Source: an uncultured bacterium | GTDB taxonomy: Bacteria > Cyanobacteriota > Vampirovibrionia > Gastranaerophilales > Gastranaerophilaceae | NCBI GenBank assembly: GCA_902464375.1 | Contig: CABQIM010000024.1 | Span: 1-21,208, forward strand | Length of the DNA: 21,208 nt | Direction of reading: 5' to 3' | Shown here: in pieces, positions 7,185 through 15,232 of the stretch | How the letters are laid out: every line of letters begins with the position of its first letter | Position numbering within the stretch: position 1 is the stretch's first letter | Translations under genes and position numbers: made by a program | Notes under the pieces: model-generated | The model's input: the letters and a program-made list of their open reading frames with translations, nothing else | What the model was told of the DNA's origin: nothing | Database searches by the model: none

Positions 7185-10100
7185 TTACTTTACATAAGAT
7201 ATATCGTTTGAGTTGTTTCTCATTGCGGCTTGTTCTTCTAACAACAAGTTCATATAAAGAAGTTTGTTTGCTGTCATCTGATCAAGGTTTACAAACTCAG
7301 CTCCGGCACGTCTGTCTGATGCTGAAACAATTTTAACATCCGCATTAATATTCAAATTACCGTAAGAGATATTTACAGGAACAACATCACCAACTCTCAA
7401 ATCATTGTGGTGAGTAACTGCAATACCACCTCTTGAAATATCAAGTAATGAATCTATTTGAGTGTTTTCTGCCAATTGAACAGGGTTTCTGTTGTCTTGT
7501 GCCGGGAATCTCATGAATTGACGTTTGTCAATTGAGTTCACATTGTACTCTACAACACGTTGTTTGTATAAATTCTTACCATAATCAGTTCTTCTGTTTA
7601 TAGGATCAGGCGTAGGATCTGGATCTGGGTCGGTATCCGTGTCTGTGTCTGTGTCAGTATCTACGTCAGTGTCCGTATCGGTATCCATATCCGTATCAGT
7701 ATCAGTGTCTGTGTCAAGATCTGTATCTGTATCAGTATCTACATCACTATCTGAATCATTATCCGTATCAATATCCGTATCTGTGTCTGTATCTGTATCA
7801 CTGTCCAAATCAGTATCTGTGTCCGTGTCATTATCGGTATCAGAATCTGTATCAATATCTGTATCCGTATCAGTATCTGTGTCCACATCGGTATCTGTAT
7901 CGGTATCCATATCCGTATCAGTGTCTGTGTCTGTGTCTACATCGGTATCTGTATCGGTATCCGTATCCGTATCAATATCTGTGTCTGTGTCGGTATCTGT
8001 ATCACTGTCTAAATCCGTGTCTGTATCCGTGTCACTATCTGTATCAACATCTGTATCGGTATCAGTATCTGTGTCAACGTCTGTATCTGTGTCTGTGTCC
8101 ATATCGGTATCGGTGTCAGTATCCGTATCAATATCCGTATCTGTGTCTGTATCGATATCTGTATCAGTATCATTATCGGTATCAATGTCAGTATCCGTGT
8201 CTGTATCTGTGTCAATATCTGTATCAGTATCTGTATCTGTATCAGTGTCTAGCGGATAATCAGGTTCATCATCCTTTGGAACTACAAGGTTATCATCATC
8301 TTCCTCTGTTCCTTTTTTATTAGGGTCTTTTGCTCCATCATAATTTGGATCATCACCTTGAGAACTTCCGCCATAATAATAGTTTCTATCTTTAGGATCT
8401 TGACCGATTGCAGTCACATCATCAGGTCTAACTGCTTTTGTTCTGATAGAAACCGGTTTTGTAGGATCTATTCCATTTTGCAAAGGATTTGTTGTATTAT
8501 CATTTGTCAAAGTAGACTTACCATCCGGTCTGTGTTTACCCATATTGAAATAGTAACCACCCGCATAAGCATTATCAGCTACCATTGTCAAATCTTGTTC
8601 ACCACTCGGTCTGCCTTCGCCTTTTCCATAGAATTTACCATTTTTAACTACAATTGTTGAATCAGCAGCGTGTTCATATTGAGGAGCCTCGTTTGGATCT
8701 TTATAGCTTCCTAAATCTAATGCTGTAAGTTTTGCTTTTTCAAGTTTAACACCATTTGGACCGTAGTAATCTTGAGGATATGTAGGAACTTCGCCCAAAT
8801 GTTCAATATACATATTTTTACCACGAGTTGTAATATTTACGTTCTTCGCAGTAGTTTCTCTAACATAAACATCGCCAGAAAATTCAGCGTTTACATTACC
8901 TGTTCTTGAAATAATCGCACATGCATTTGTATCAAGTTTTGTGCCATCCTCTTTATCAAGCCCTTTTACATTAATATCTTTAATTGCGAGGATATCAATA
9001 CCTTCTTTAGGTTTATTAATATCTGTAACAACATGCGGTTTTGTTGCATCATCGCCATAAAAAATATTTTCAACACCGTTTTGTCTAAATGTCAAAGCTT
9101 TATCTTTTGAACCGATATTTCCGCTTGAAATCATTGAAATACCAGTTCCTTCAACGTTAGGATTTTTTGCGTTTGTAGAAGCATTCAAAATATCATAAGC
9201 TTTTGCTCCCTTAACAGAACTATCAGCCAACAAAATAACTCTTCCATCAGCTTTAATTTGGTCAACATTCATATTGTTGTCCAAACTTGCCATATTTACC
9301 AAAGACTTGTTTGAACCTTGAGTGCTTATTGCTTTAATTTTTCCATCAACATTCACATTAACTGATTTTGTTAAATCTCTTCCGTTTGGCCCGATTCCGG
9401 TACAAACACCACCGTCGCAAGGACCAACCTCTTTGCCGACTGCACCGTTTTTAACATCGATATTTAGATCTTTTGAAGCCTTAATCAATGTTTCTTTCGT
9501 GCCAAAGTTGTAAAGGTTTCCGTTATTTATTTGAATATTTACGTTATCTGAAGAAGTTAAGTTGTTTTTGCCGGTGTAATCACCAAGAACAACATTTGAA
9601 TTTTTGTTATTTATATTAATTCCATTGGCAATAACATGACCTTTTACGTTAATACCGTCTTTCCCAGAGTTTGTAATATTTGCACTATGGGTAGAGTTTT
9701 TAACCAAACCGCCATTTGCAATGTTTACACCATTATCACCTGTATTTGTAACAATAAGCTCGCCACCGTTGTTGCTCAACAATCCAGTTGAAGCTATCAA
9801 AACCCCTGAACCAGTGTTATCAACCAACAATTTACCGCCTTGGTTAACAACAGAACCTGAAACATTTACTGCTCCATTTTTGTTCAGCAAAAGTGTATCG
9901 CCATTTGCATTCAAAGATTTACCGGAAACATCAATACCTTTAGAACCAAGGTTAGTAACTTCTACACTGCCTGTACCAAAATTTTTCATTGTTCCGGCAA
10001 TCTCAGTACCACCATTTGCTCCATATGTTCTGATTGAAATACTTCCATTATCATTTGTAAAAGCATTTGCATTCAAATTATCTGTATTAACAAGCTTGTT

Positions 10101-10763
10101 GAACAAAGCTTCAGCTTGCATATTTGAAAGAATTTTTGTCGCATCTTTTACACCAGACATAACAAGTGCATTTTGAGAAACATTTACATCTGCTGCATTG
10201 ATATCAACAAAGTTACGAGCCAAAACTTTACCATCAATGTTTACGGAACCTGTACCTTCTCCTAATCTTGATTTGTAATCAGCAATCAAAGAAGGTCTTT
10301 TCAAATCACTTTTATATTTTTCATAACTTTCACTATCAGGAGTCATGACTGACAAAGAACCAACATTCAAAACACCGCTCGAACCGACAACCATGCCCTT
10401 TGGAGAAATAAATACAGCATGCCCGTTATTAAAAGCACCACTCTTATTTATAGCATTTACAATACCTTGAATATTGATTTGGTTATCAACCATGTTCACA
10501 AATGTATCCAAATCCTGTCCCTGCAAGTGGAATATGAGATTTGCAATATCTCCCTGACTCAAATCAAAGTCTTGATACTTTCTAAAACCAATATTCCCCG
10601 CTGGATTTTTCGCTGTTGGAGTAATATCATAAACTCCATTATTTCCGGTTACTCCAGAAATGTTGGTAGCTAAAACTTGTAAACAGAAAGATTGTTGTAA
10701 GAAGAAACAAAATGTTAATGCCGAAGCAACTGCTTTTCTTTTACCGGCTCTTATGTTAATCAT
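7185..10763 (-). CDS. Filamentous-haemagglutinin-like exported protein with Asp-Thr repeat and C-terminal PilZ domain
   Basis: A 1192-residue protein with a strong RBS (AAAGGA, 5 nt before ATG). Order of parts: signal peptide 1-32 (KRK, then a hydrophobic stretch, VLA then TNISG). A two-partner-secretion / haemagglutinin N-terminal-like domain at about 38-145 contains FISPKGMVVGSSGVLNVGSL. A long Asn/Gly/Val-rich region to about 800 (VNVSGSVVNQGGKLLVDNTG-type rungs) should form a right-handed beta-helix. The Asp-Thr repeat spans 839-1044, followed by a DP/TP linker. The PilZ domain covers about 1081-1175, with RQFMR (1081-1085, RxxxR) and DISRGG (1108-1113, DxSxxG), both c-di-GMP-binding signatures. 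Family knowledge puts the N-terminal parts outside the membrane and PilZ in the cytosol, so the combination is odd. No TpsB-type transporter is in the window. A role in adhesion is inferred. The PilZ assignment is firm on motifs; its ligand binding is not shown. Confidence 0.85.
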   Translation of the reverse strand: MINIRAGKRKAVASALTFCFFLQQSFCLQVLATNISGVTGNNGVYDITPTAKNPAGNIGFRKYQDFDLSQGDIANLIFHLQGQDLDTFVNMVDNQINIQGIVNAINKSGAFNNGHAVFISPKGMVVGSSGVLNVGSLSVMTPDSESYEKYKSDLKRPSLIADYKSRLGEGTGSVNIDGKVLARNFVDINAADVNVSQNALVMSGVKDATKILSNMQAEALFNKLVNTDNLNANAFTNDNGSISIRTYGANGGTEIAGTMKNFGTGSVEVTNLGSKGIDVSGKSLNANGDTLLLNKNGAVNVSGSVVNQGGKLLVDNTGSGVLIASTGLLSNNGGELIVTNTGDNGVNIANGGLVKNSTHSANITNSGKDGINVKGHVIANGININNKNSNVVLGDYTGKNNLTSSDNVNIQINNGNLYNFGTKETLIKASKDLNIDVKNGAVGKEVGPCDGGVCTGIGPNGRDLTKSVNVNVDGKIKAISTQGSNKSLVNMASLDNNMNVDQIKADGRVILLADSSVKGAKAYDILNASTNAKNPNVEGTGISMISSGNIGSKDKALTFRQNGVENIFYGDDATKPHVVTDINKPKEGIDILAIKDINVKGLDKEDGTKLDTNACAIISRTGNVNAEFSGDVYVRETTAKNVNITTRGKNMYIEHLGEVPTYPQDYYGPNGVKLEKAKLTALDLGSYKDPNEAPQYEHAADSTIVVKNGKFYGKGEGRPSGEQDLTMVADNAYAGGYYFNMGKHRPDGKSTLTNDNTTNPLQNGIDPTKPVSIRTKAVRPDDVTAIGQDPKDRNYYYGGSSQGDDPNYDGAKDPNKKGTEEDDDNLVVPKDDEPDYPLDTDTDTDTDTDIDTDTDTDTDIDTDNDTDTDIDTDTDTDIDTDTDTDTDMDTDTDTDVDTDTDTDTDVDTDSDTDTDTDLDSDTDTDTDTDIDTDTDTDTDTDVDTDTDTDTDMDTDTDTDVDTDTDTDTDIDTDSDTDNDTDTDTDLDSDTDTDTDTDIDTDNDSDSDVDTDTDTDLDTDTDTDTDMDTDTDTDVDTDTDTDTDTDPDPDPTPDPINRRTDYGKNLYKQRVVEYNVNSIDKRQFMRFPAQDNRNPVQLAENTQIDSLLDISRGGIAVTHHNDLRVGDVVPVNISYGNLNINADVKIVSASDRRAGAEFVNLDQMTANKLLYMNLLLEEQAAMRNNSNDISYVK
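7632..8249 (-). repeat. Asp-Thr coding tandem repeat with a higher-order unit
   Basis: This encodes residues 839-1044 of the adhesin, built from GAYACN hexamers (Asp-Thr). Every 8-16 residues a Thr is replaced by Ile, Val, Leu or Met, and sometimes by Ser or Asn. Above this lies a longer period: each unit starts at Met in MDTDTDTDVDTDTDTDTD and contains LDSDTDTDTDTDI. Unit 1 is 64 residues (7911-8102), unit 2 is 74 residues (7689-7910), and a truncated unit 3 begins at 7688. So both small-scale slippage and larger duplication have shaped it. The stretch is acidic and probably extended, and may bind calcium, as a stalk between the beta-helix and the PilZ domain. Copy number is likely to vary between strains and is prone to assembly error. 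Confidence 0.95.
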
Positions 10764-10804
10764 GCTTTTCCTTTCAAATATTTTCCCTAATTTATAATTA
10801 TTTT

Positions 10805-10832
10805 TGTATATAAAATTCGACTAGCAGTACAA
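10805..10832 (-). promoter_or_regulatory. Possible promoter of the adhesin gene
   Basis: Read on the minus strand, TTGTAC (10832-10827) and TATACA (10810-10805) are 16 nt apart and about 40 nt upstream of the ATG at 10763. Each hexamer has four matches to consensus. The surrounding DNA is very AT-rich, so chance matches are likely. Confidence 0.35.
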
Positions 10833-10947
10833 TGTTACCAAGATAATAGTTTGTTTTCCATTTTTTATTACAATTTCTTAATAAATTTGCATGCAAATCT
10901 ACTTTTTCTCAAGTATTAAAATCCGAGAAAAAATTTTCTTGCTAGAT

Positions 10948-10965
10948 TGTTAATAAATATTAACA
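10948..10965. other. 8-bp palindrome just downstream of the flippase gene
   Basis: TGTTAATA at 10948-10955 pairs with TATTAACA at 10958-10965, 3 nt beyond the flippase stop codon, followed on the minus strand by an AGAAAATTTTTTCT stretch. It could help end transcription of the rimO-flippase unit, but the stem is AT-only and weak. Confidence 0.3.
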
Positions 10966-10968
10966 GAA

Positions 10969-12426
10969 CTAAATTTCAGGGCGTTTTAAAACTGTATTTG
11001 TTAATGCGAAATAACAAGCATAGAATATGAACATCAAGCCTAACATTTCAACCAATGCAGGCAAGTGAACAAATTTTTCAAACACATAATACAATACAGC
11101 AAAAGGCACAAAAGATATTGACATCCTTGTAAAGATTAATTTTGGGAAAATCAATCTTAAACCAGGAAGAACAATAATTATACTCAATAAGAAATATAAA
11201 AAGTTTGCACCCAATGTTGCAATACCAACTCCGATTAAGCCTAATTTTGGAATTAGTAATATATTTAAAACAATATTGGCAACACCTGATGCCAACTTAA
11301 TAATAAAATCAAAATAAGTTTTGTTTGCAAGGTGATATTGAAGAGTTGTGTAATCAGTCAATGCCATAAAGAAAGTTCCAAATGCAAAATAAGGAATTAA
11401 CTTAAACGCAATCAAAAATTTGTCGTTAGATGACATCATCTGAACATAATCCGTTGCATAAAGAGAAATTACAATAATAATCGGCAACGCAATCATCACA
11501 TAATACCCTGTAAACCTTGAAATTAATGGTCTTACATCTATTTTTTCTTCATACATATTTATAATTCTTGGAATGGCTGCAACAGTAATTATTGAAAAAA
11601 TTGTCATCAATAATGGCAATGTAAGCCCGTAAGCAACACCAACAATTCCAACTTGTGAAAAGCCATGGATACTATTCATAATAAATTTATTACTTTGGTT
11701 AATAATCCATGCACTTAAAGAAGTAGCCGCAATAGGAATACCATAAGTCATAATAGGCAACACTGATTTCCATTCAATTTTCTGGAACTTGAACCAAGAC
11801 AATATATTGCTTTGATAAATCAACAATAAATCAATTAACGAAATTGAAACACCCATACCTAAAAGCAATGCAACTGCTCCAAGGTGGAAGAATTTAACAA
11901 AGAATATCGATAACAAAATTGTCAAAAACTGATTTATAATCGTTGAAAAAGTGAAAGAAACAGCTTTCAACTGTGCCCTCAACAACTGGAACAACAATGC
12001 TCTAATGGCTACCGGAATAATCAAAACTAAAATAGCTAAGAAATATTTTACCGGAATATGAAAAAAAGAATAGAAATTATGCCTAAATATAAATGCAAGT
12101 ACAAACATTAAACACAAATTTGTAGTAAGCATTGTAACAAGAGTTGTCAAATATTTTGGCATATCTTGCGACATCTGATGGTGTTTGAAAAACCTTAAAC
12201 CAGAAAGGCCAACCCAATCAGAAAAAATAATACACAAAAAAGACAAAACAGCAATTGATAAAGAATACAAGCCATATTGATCAGGAGATAACAAGCTGGT
12301 ATAAACAGGAACAATTATTGCGTTACCAAGCATACCAACAATTTTTGACGGCGAATACTTCATCATATCTCTAAATATTGCTTTTAACTGTTCTTTTTCA
12401 ACTTCTCTGTTTTCTACAAATTCCAT
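10969..12426 (-). CDS. Oligosaccharide flippase / polysaccharide biosynthesis protein (MOP superfamily, Wzx-like)
   Basis: An integral membrane protein of 485 residues with about 12-14 hydrophobic segments spread over the whole length. The N-terminus fits polysaccharide-export flippases of the MOP superfamily: KYSPSKIVGMLGNAIIVPVY followed by TSLLSPDQYGLYSLSIAVLS, then SDWVGLSGLRFF. Such proteins flip lipid-linked oligosaccharides across the inner membrane for surface polysaccharide or O-antigen assembly. No glycosyltransferases are next to it, so its substrate cannot be guessed. It lies 48 nt downstream of rimO on the same strand and may be co-transcribed. The start has a GAGAG-type RBS about 8 nt upstream. 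Alternative members of the superfamily (MurJ, MATE exporters) are less likely because the YGLYSL start motif is typical of the RfbX/Wzx group. Confidence 0.85.
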   Translation of the reverse strand: MEFVENREVEKEQLKAIFRDMMKYSPSKIVGMLGNAIIVPVYTSLLSPDQYGLYSLSIAVLSFLCIIFSDWVGLSGLRFFKHHQMSQDMPKYLTTLVTMLTTNLCLMFVLAFIFRHNFYSFFHIPVKYFLAILVLIIPVAIRALLFQLLRAQLKAVSFTFSTIINQFLTILLSIFFVKFFHLGAVALLLGMGVSISLIDLLLIYQSNILSWFKFQKIEWKSVLPIMTYGIPIAATSLSAWIINQSNKFIMNSIHGFSQVGIVGVAYGLTLPLLMTIFSIITVAAIPRIINMYEEKIDVRPLISRFTGYYVMIALPIIIVISLYATDYVQMMSSNDKFLIAFKLIPYFAFGTFFMALTDYTTLQYHLANKTYFDFIIKLASGVANIVLNILLIPKLGLIGVGIATLGANFLYFLLSIIIVLPGLRLIFPKLIFTRMSISFVPFAVLYYVFEKFVHLPALVEMLGLMFIFYACYFALTNTVLKRPEI

Positions 12427-12474
12427 TATTTTTCTCTCTTTTTCTAAAACTATTGGTCATTATACTATTTTTTC

Positions 12475-13785
12475 TTAATCTTGTAAAATTCCAAACAAAT
12501 CGTAATCATCCGCACGATTTATCAAAACATTTACAATATCTCCAGGAACAACAGACTCTTTTGATTCAGCATAAACCATTCCATCAATTTCCGGAGCATC
12601 ATGCTGTGACCTCATCAAAATAAGTCCGTCATCAGTAAAACCTTCCACAATACAAGGTAAAATTTGCCCTATATAAGCTGCATTAACTTCTCTGGAAATT
12701 TTCTTTTGCAAAGTCATAAGTTTTTTATGCCTTTGTTTCTTAATTTTTGCCGGAACCTGAGAATCCATTGAATAAGAAACTGTATTTTTCTCACGAGAAT
12801 ATTCAAACACACCCATTTTTTCAAACTTAACACGTTTCACAAAGTCATACAATTCTTCAAACTGTTCATCAGTTTCTCCAGGATAACCAACAATGAAAGC
12901 TGTTCTGATTGCAACATTTGGAATTCTATTTCTAATTTTCTTAACAAGTACCTCATAATCCATAACCGGTCTGCGCATAGCCTGCAAAATTTCGGCATTG
13001 CAATGTTGCAATGGCAAGTCAATATACTTAACAACCTTGTCCAACCTTGCAATAGCGTCAATCAACTCGTCACTAACCTGTGTAGGATAAGCATACATTA
13101 TTCTAATCCAGCCCAAACCTTCAATTTTGTTCAACTCTTCTAAAAGTTTCGGCAACATTTGTTTCCCGTACAAATCAATACCATAGCTAGTTGTATCTTG
13201 CGCAATCAAAACTAGTTCTGTAACCCCTTTTTTCACAAGGGAGTTAGCTTCTTCAAGAATGTTTTCAATAGTTCTTGAATGGTATTCACCACGAAGTTGA
13301 GGTATAATACAATACCCACAATGATAATTACAACCATCAGCAATTTTTATATAAGAGCTTGAACCAACTGTAATTTGTTGTCTTTCAATATTTTCAGGAT
13401 AAATGTACTCAGGCTTTTCAGAAACATGTTCTGCATAATCTTTTTTATCACCGGTAATTTTGTCAACAACCTCAATAATTTCTTTAATATCAGAAGTTCC
13501 AATCATTCCGGCAATTTCCGGAATAGCTTTTTTAAGTTCACCCTTATATTTTTGTGGTAAACAACCGGTTACTATAACCTTTTTACCATCTTGAACCATT
13601 TGCAATATAGACTGAACTGATTCTTTTTCCGCATCATGGATAAAAGAACACGTATTAACAACTACAATATCAGCATCTTTTTCGTCTAACGTAATCTGAT
13701 GCCCCCTCTGAGCCAAAAGACCAAGCATAAGTTCTGAGTCTACTAAATTTTTTGCACATCCGTGGTTTAACAATGCTATTTTCAT
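12475..13785 (-). CDS. rimO: Ribosomal protein S12 (aspartate) methylthiotransferase RimO
   Basis: A radical-SAM enzyme that adds a methylthio group to an aspartate of ribosomal protein S12, using two 4Fe-4S clusters. At 436 residues it is full length. The N-terminal UPF0004 domain has the three cluster ligands Cys10 (NHGCAKNLVDSE), Cys46 (VVNTCSFI) and Cys75 (VTGCLPQKY). The radical-SAM motif CNYHCGYC has Cys152, Cys156 and Cys159, followed by IPQLRGEYHSR. The C-terminal TRAM domain (about 375-436) carries RSQHDAPEIDGMVY, which favours RimO over the tRNA-modifying relative MiaB. The ATG at 13785 has AGAGG 6 nt upstream. It is the first gene of a probable two-gene unit with the flippase. Confidence 0.96.
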   Translation of the reverse strand: MKIALLNHGCAKNLVDSELMLGLLAQRGHQITLDEKDADIVVVNTCSFIHDAEKESVQSILQMVQDGKKVIVTGCLPQKYKGELKKAIPEIAGMIGTSDIKEIIEVVDKITGDKKDYAEHVSEKPEYIYPENIERQQITVGSSSYIKIADGCNYHCGYCIIPQLRGEYHSRTIENILEEANSLVKKGVTELVLIAQDTTSYGIDLYGKQMLPKLLEELNKIEGLGWIRIMYAYPTQVSDELIDAIARLDKVVKYIDLPLQHCNAEILQAMRRPVMDYEVLVKKIRNRIPNVAIRTAFIVGYPGETDEQFEELYDFVKRVKFEKMGVFEYSREKNTVSYSMDSQVPAKIKKQRHKKLMTLQKKISREVNAAYIGQILPCIVEGFTDDGLILMRSQHDAPEIDGMVYAESKESVVPGDIVNVLINRADDYDLFGILQD

Positions 13786-13961
13786 ATTTTACCTCTTTTA
13801 AAACCACTGTAACATGAATAAAAATTTTTGTAATCAGTAAAGGGAATAAGTTTCATTTTCCATTGTCCAACAAAACAATATAACAAATTGAAACTGTTTT
13901 TATTCAGCAATAAATAGTATTATTGGAAAATGAATAGAGAATTAGACTTGAAACAGAAAAC

Positions 13962-14162
13962 TTGGCACAGCAAATAAAATATCTTTCTGCTTTGGAAGGG
14001 TTAACTGTAACAAAAGTCAAGCAATTAGTTAATGAAAAATATAACAAGACAGACAGCATTAGGAATTTAAGCAACAAACTCCACAACAAAACCTTTCGAG
14101 TTTCTGAATTGGCTGAGATTTTAGATATATTGAATTATGATATTATTTTGAGAAAAAGATAG
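13962..14162 (+). CDS. Small HTH-like protein, start uncertain or frameshifted
   Basis: A 66-residue basic frame ending in LSNKLHNKTFRVSELAEILD, then ILNYDIILRKR. The pattern of helix, turn (SNKLHNKTF) and helix, with a final hydrophobic strand, fits small Cro/CI (XRE)-like proteins that are common as solitary genes in gut bacteria. The match is to fold style, not a named family. The start is a problem: the frame has no ATG. The first usable codon is TTG at 13962, with no Shine-Dalgarno, and a stop lies upstream at 13935. An ATG at 13930 reads MNRELDLKQKTWHSK then stops; one extra A in the AAAA run at 13957-13960 would join it to this frame. The gene may therefore be broken, or the base call may be wrong. 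The opposite-strand ORF across it is taken as a shadow. Confidence 0.5.
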   Translation: MAQQIKYLSALEGLTVTKVKQLVNEKYNKTDSIRNLSNKLHNKTFRVSELAEILDILNYDIILRKR

Positions 14163-14291
14163 TTTAGTTGTCGAAATATCAACATAATAACAATAATAAA
14201 GTAGGACGGAATACCCATCCCGCCTGCTTAGCACTTTTGTTCATGCTTAAATACTAACGAGTTATTGTTTATTCCTCTATCGTGGCAATTT

Positions 14292-14332
14292 GACTCCGGA
14301 ATCTATTGTTTAATAGACTATGGAGCGGAGTC
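14292..14332. repeat. Nested hairpin, possible dispersed element
   Basis: GACTCCG (14292-14298) pairs with CGGAGTC (14326-14332). Inside it CTATT (14303-14307) pairs with AATAG (14312-14316) around GTTT. No T tract follows on either strand. The 13-mer at 14291-14303 matches 3165-3177 (TGACTCCGTAATC) at 12 of 13 positions, hinting at a repeat family present at both loci. Confidence 0.5.
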
Positions 14333-14415
14333 CGTAATGACCGTTTCAATTAAATTAACTTTTGAAAATAGTCACTATTTACAATATAAATAAATATATA
14401 AGCTCTGCAATAAAC

Positions 14416-15222
14416 TTATCTTCCAAATTTTCTTTTCATGCCAAATTTTATCAATTTATTTTGCCAAGCAAACGGGAATTTTGAAACAATTTCAGCAAAC
14501 TTCGCATCAAAACCGACTGTATAAGAAGGGTTCGGATTAGCCATTGCATCTACTTTCAAAATCGTATTAACAACTTTATCAACGCTCAAACCTTTTTGCC
14601 CGTTTTTATGAGCGTTTTCAATCATATATTTCATTTCTTTATCATAACCATGGCAACCATCAATCGCATCTTTATTAAGCTCTATCGACTTATCCCAAAG
14701 AGGAGTTGCAATTACTCCAGGTTTTATTGAAATTACTTTCAACCCAGATTCCAGTGCCATCGCATTAAATAGAATATCCAAAGCTCTTTTTGAAGCACAA
14801 TATGGGGCTACAAAAGGGAAAATCCCAAAACTCGACATTGAACTTATATTTATAACTTTTGCATTGTCTAGCAATGGCAACAAATTTTGAGTAAAATTTA
14901 TATGCGAAAATGTATTAACCTCAAACTGTCTACGTAAGTTCGCAACTGGAATTTGCTCCATAACTCCAGCGACAACGCACCCTGCGACGTTAATCAATGT
15001 ATCAATTCGATTTGTTCTTGATTTAATATATGCAGTTGCCTGACGAATACTTTCTTCACGTTCCATATCTATATAGAAAGGAATTGCTCCGAATTTTTCC
15101 AACTCCGCAACATATTTTTCGTTACGATAGCCTGCAAAAACAGTGTTATTTTTAACTAATTTTTGCAACAGTGCTTTTCCAATTCCTGATGTTGAACCGG
15201 TAATTACGTATGTTTTTCTCAT
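14416..15222 (-). CDS. Short-chain dehydrogenase/reductase (SDR family, classical type)
   Basis: An NAD(P)-dependent oxidoreductase of 268 residues; the substrate is unknown. Rossmann-fold cofactor motif TGSTSGIG (8-15), NVAG at 78-81 (usually NNAG), Asn103 in EVNTF, catalytic Ser128 in ISSMSS, and Tyr141-xxx-Lys145 in PYCASK are all present, so it should be active. The ATG at 15222 lies 10 nt after the stop of the GspF-like gene, with the RBS AAGGGTG starting at that stop codon, so it is transcribed and probably translated together with the secretion operon. A metabolic-type enzyme as the last gene of such an operon is unexpected, and a function in secretion cannot be claimed. The basic C-terminus (GMKRKFGR) could touch membrane lipids. 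Confidence 0.92.
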   Translation of the reverse strand: MRKTYVITGSTSGIGKALLQKLVKNNTVFAGYRNEKYVAELEKFGAIPFYIDMEREESIRQATAYIKSRTNRIDTLINVAGCVVAGVMEQIPVANLRRQFEVNTFSHINFTQNLLPLLDNAKVINISSMSSFGIFPFVAPYCASKRALDILFNAMALESGLKVISIKPGVIATPLWDKSIELNKDAIDGCHGYDKEMKYMIENAHKNGQKGLSVDKVVNTILKVDAMANPNPSYTVGFDAKFAEIVSKFPFAWQNKLIKFGMKRKFGR

Positions 15223-15232
15223 TTTTACACCC

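Larger units (their letters stand above)
13786..14415. other. Intergenic region between rimO and the SDR gene
   Basis: This 630-nt gap contains the rimO leader, a small HTH-like reading frame on the plus strand (13962-14162) with a doubtful start, and a GC-richer patch at 14200-14235 (the richest non-coding patch here) that may be a repeat remnant. It also contains a nested hairpin at 14292-14332. No tRNA or transposase fragment was recognised. Confidence 0.7.

Noticed and set aside
7632..8249. CRISPR-like repeated DNA
   Set aside because: Repeats are contiguous hexamers in frame with a protein; there are no spacers and no cas genes.
7639..8259. Plus-strand ORF of 206 codons encoding Ser-Val repeats
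   Set aside because: It is the exact antisense of the Asp-Thr repeat. GAYACN hexamers give a stop-free complementary frame by composition, and there is no RBS.
13904..14089. Minus-strand hydrophobic ORF of 61 codons
   Set aside because: It overlaps the more convincing HTH-like frame on the plus strand; its hydrophobicity follows from reading the complement of Lys/Asn-rich codons.
14200..14235. Possible tRNA or attachment-site remnant in the GC-richer patch
   Set aside because: No cloverleaf, no CCA end and no matching direct repeat was found nearby.
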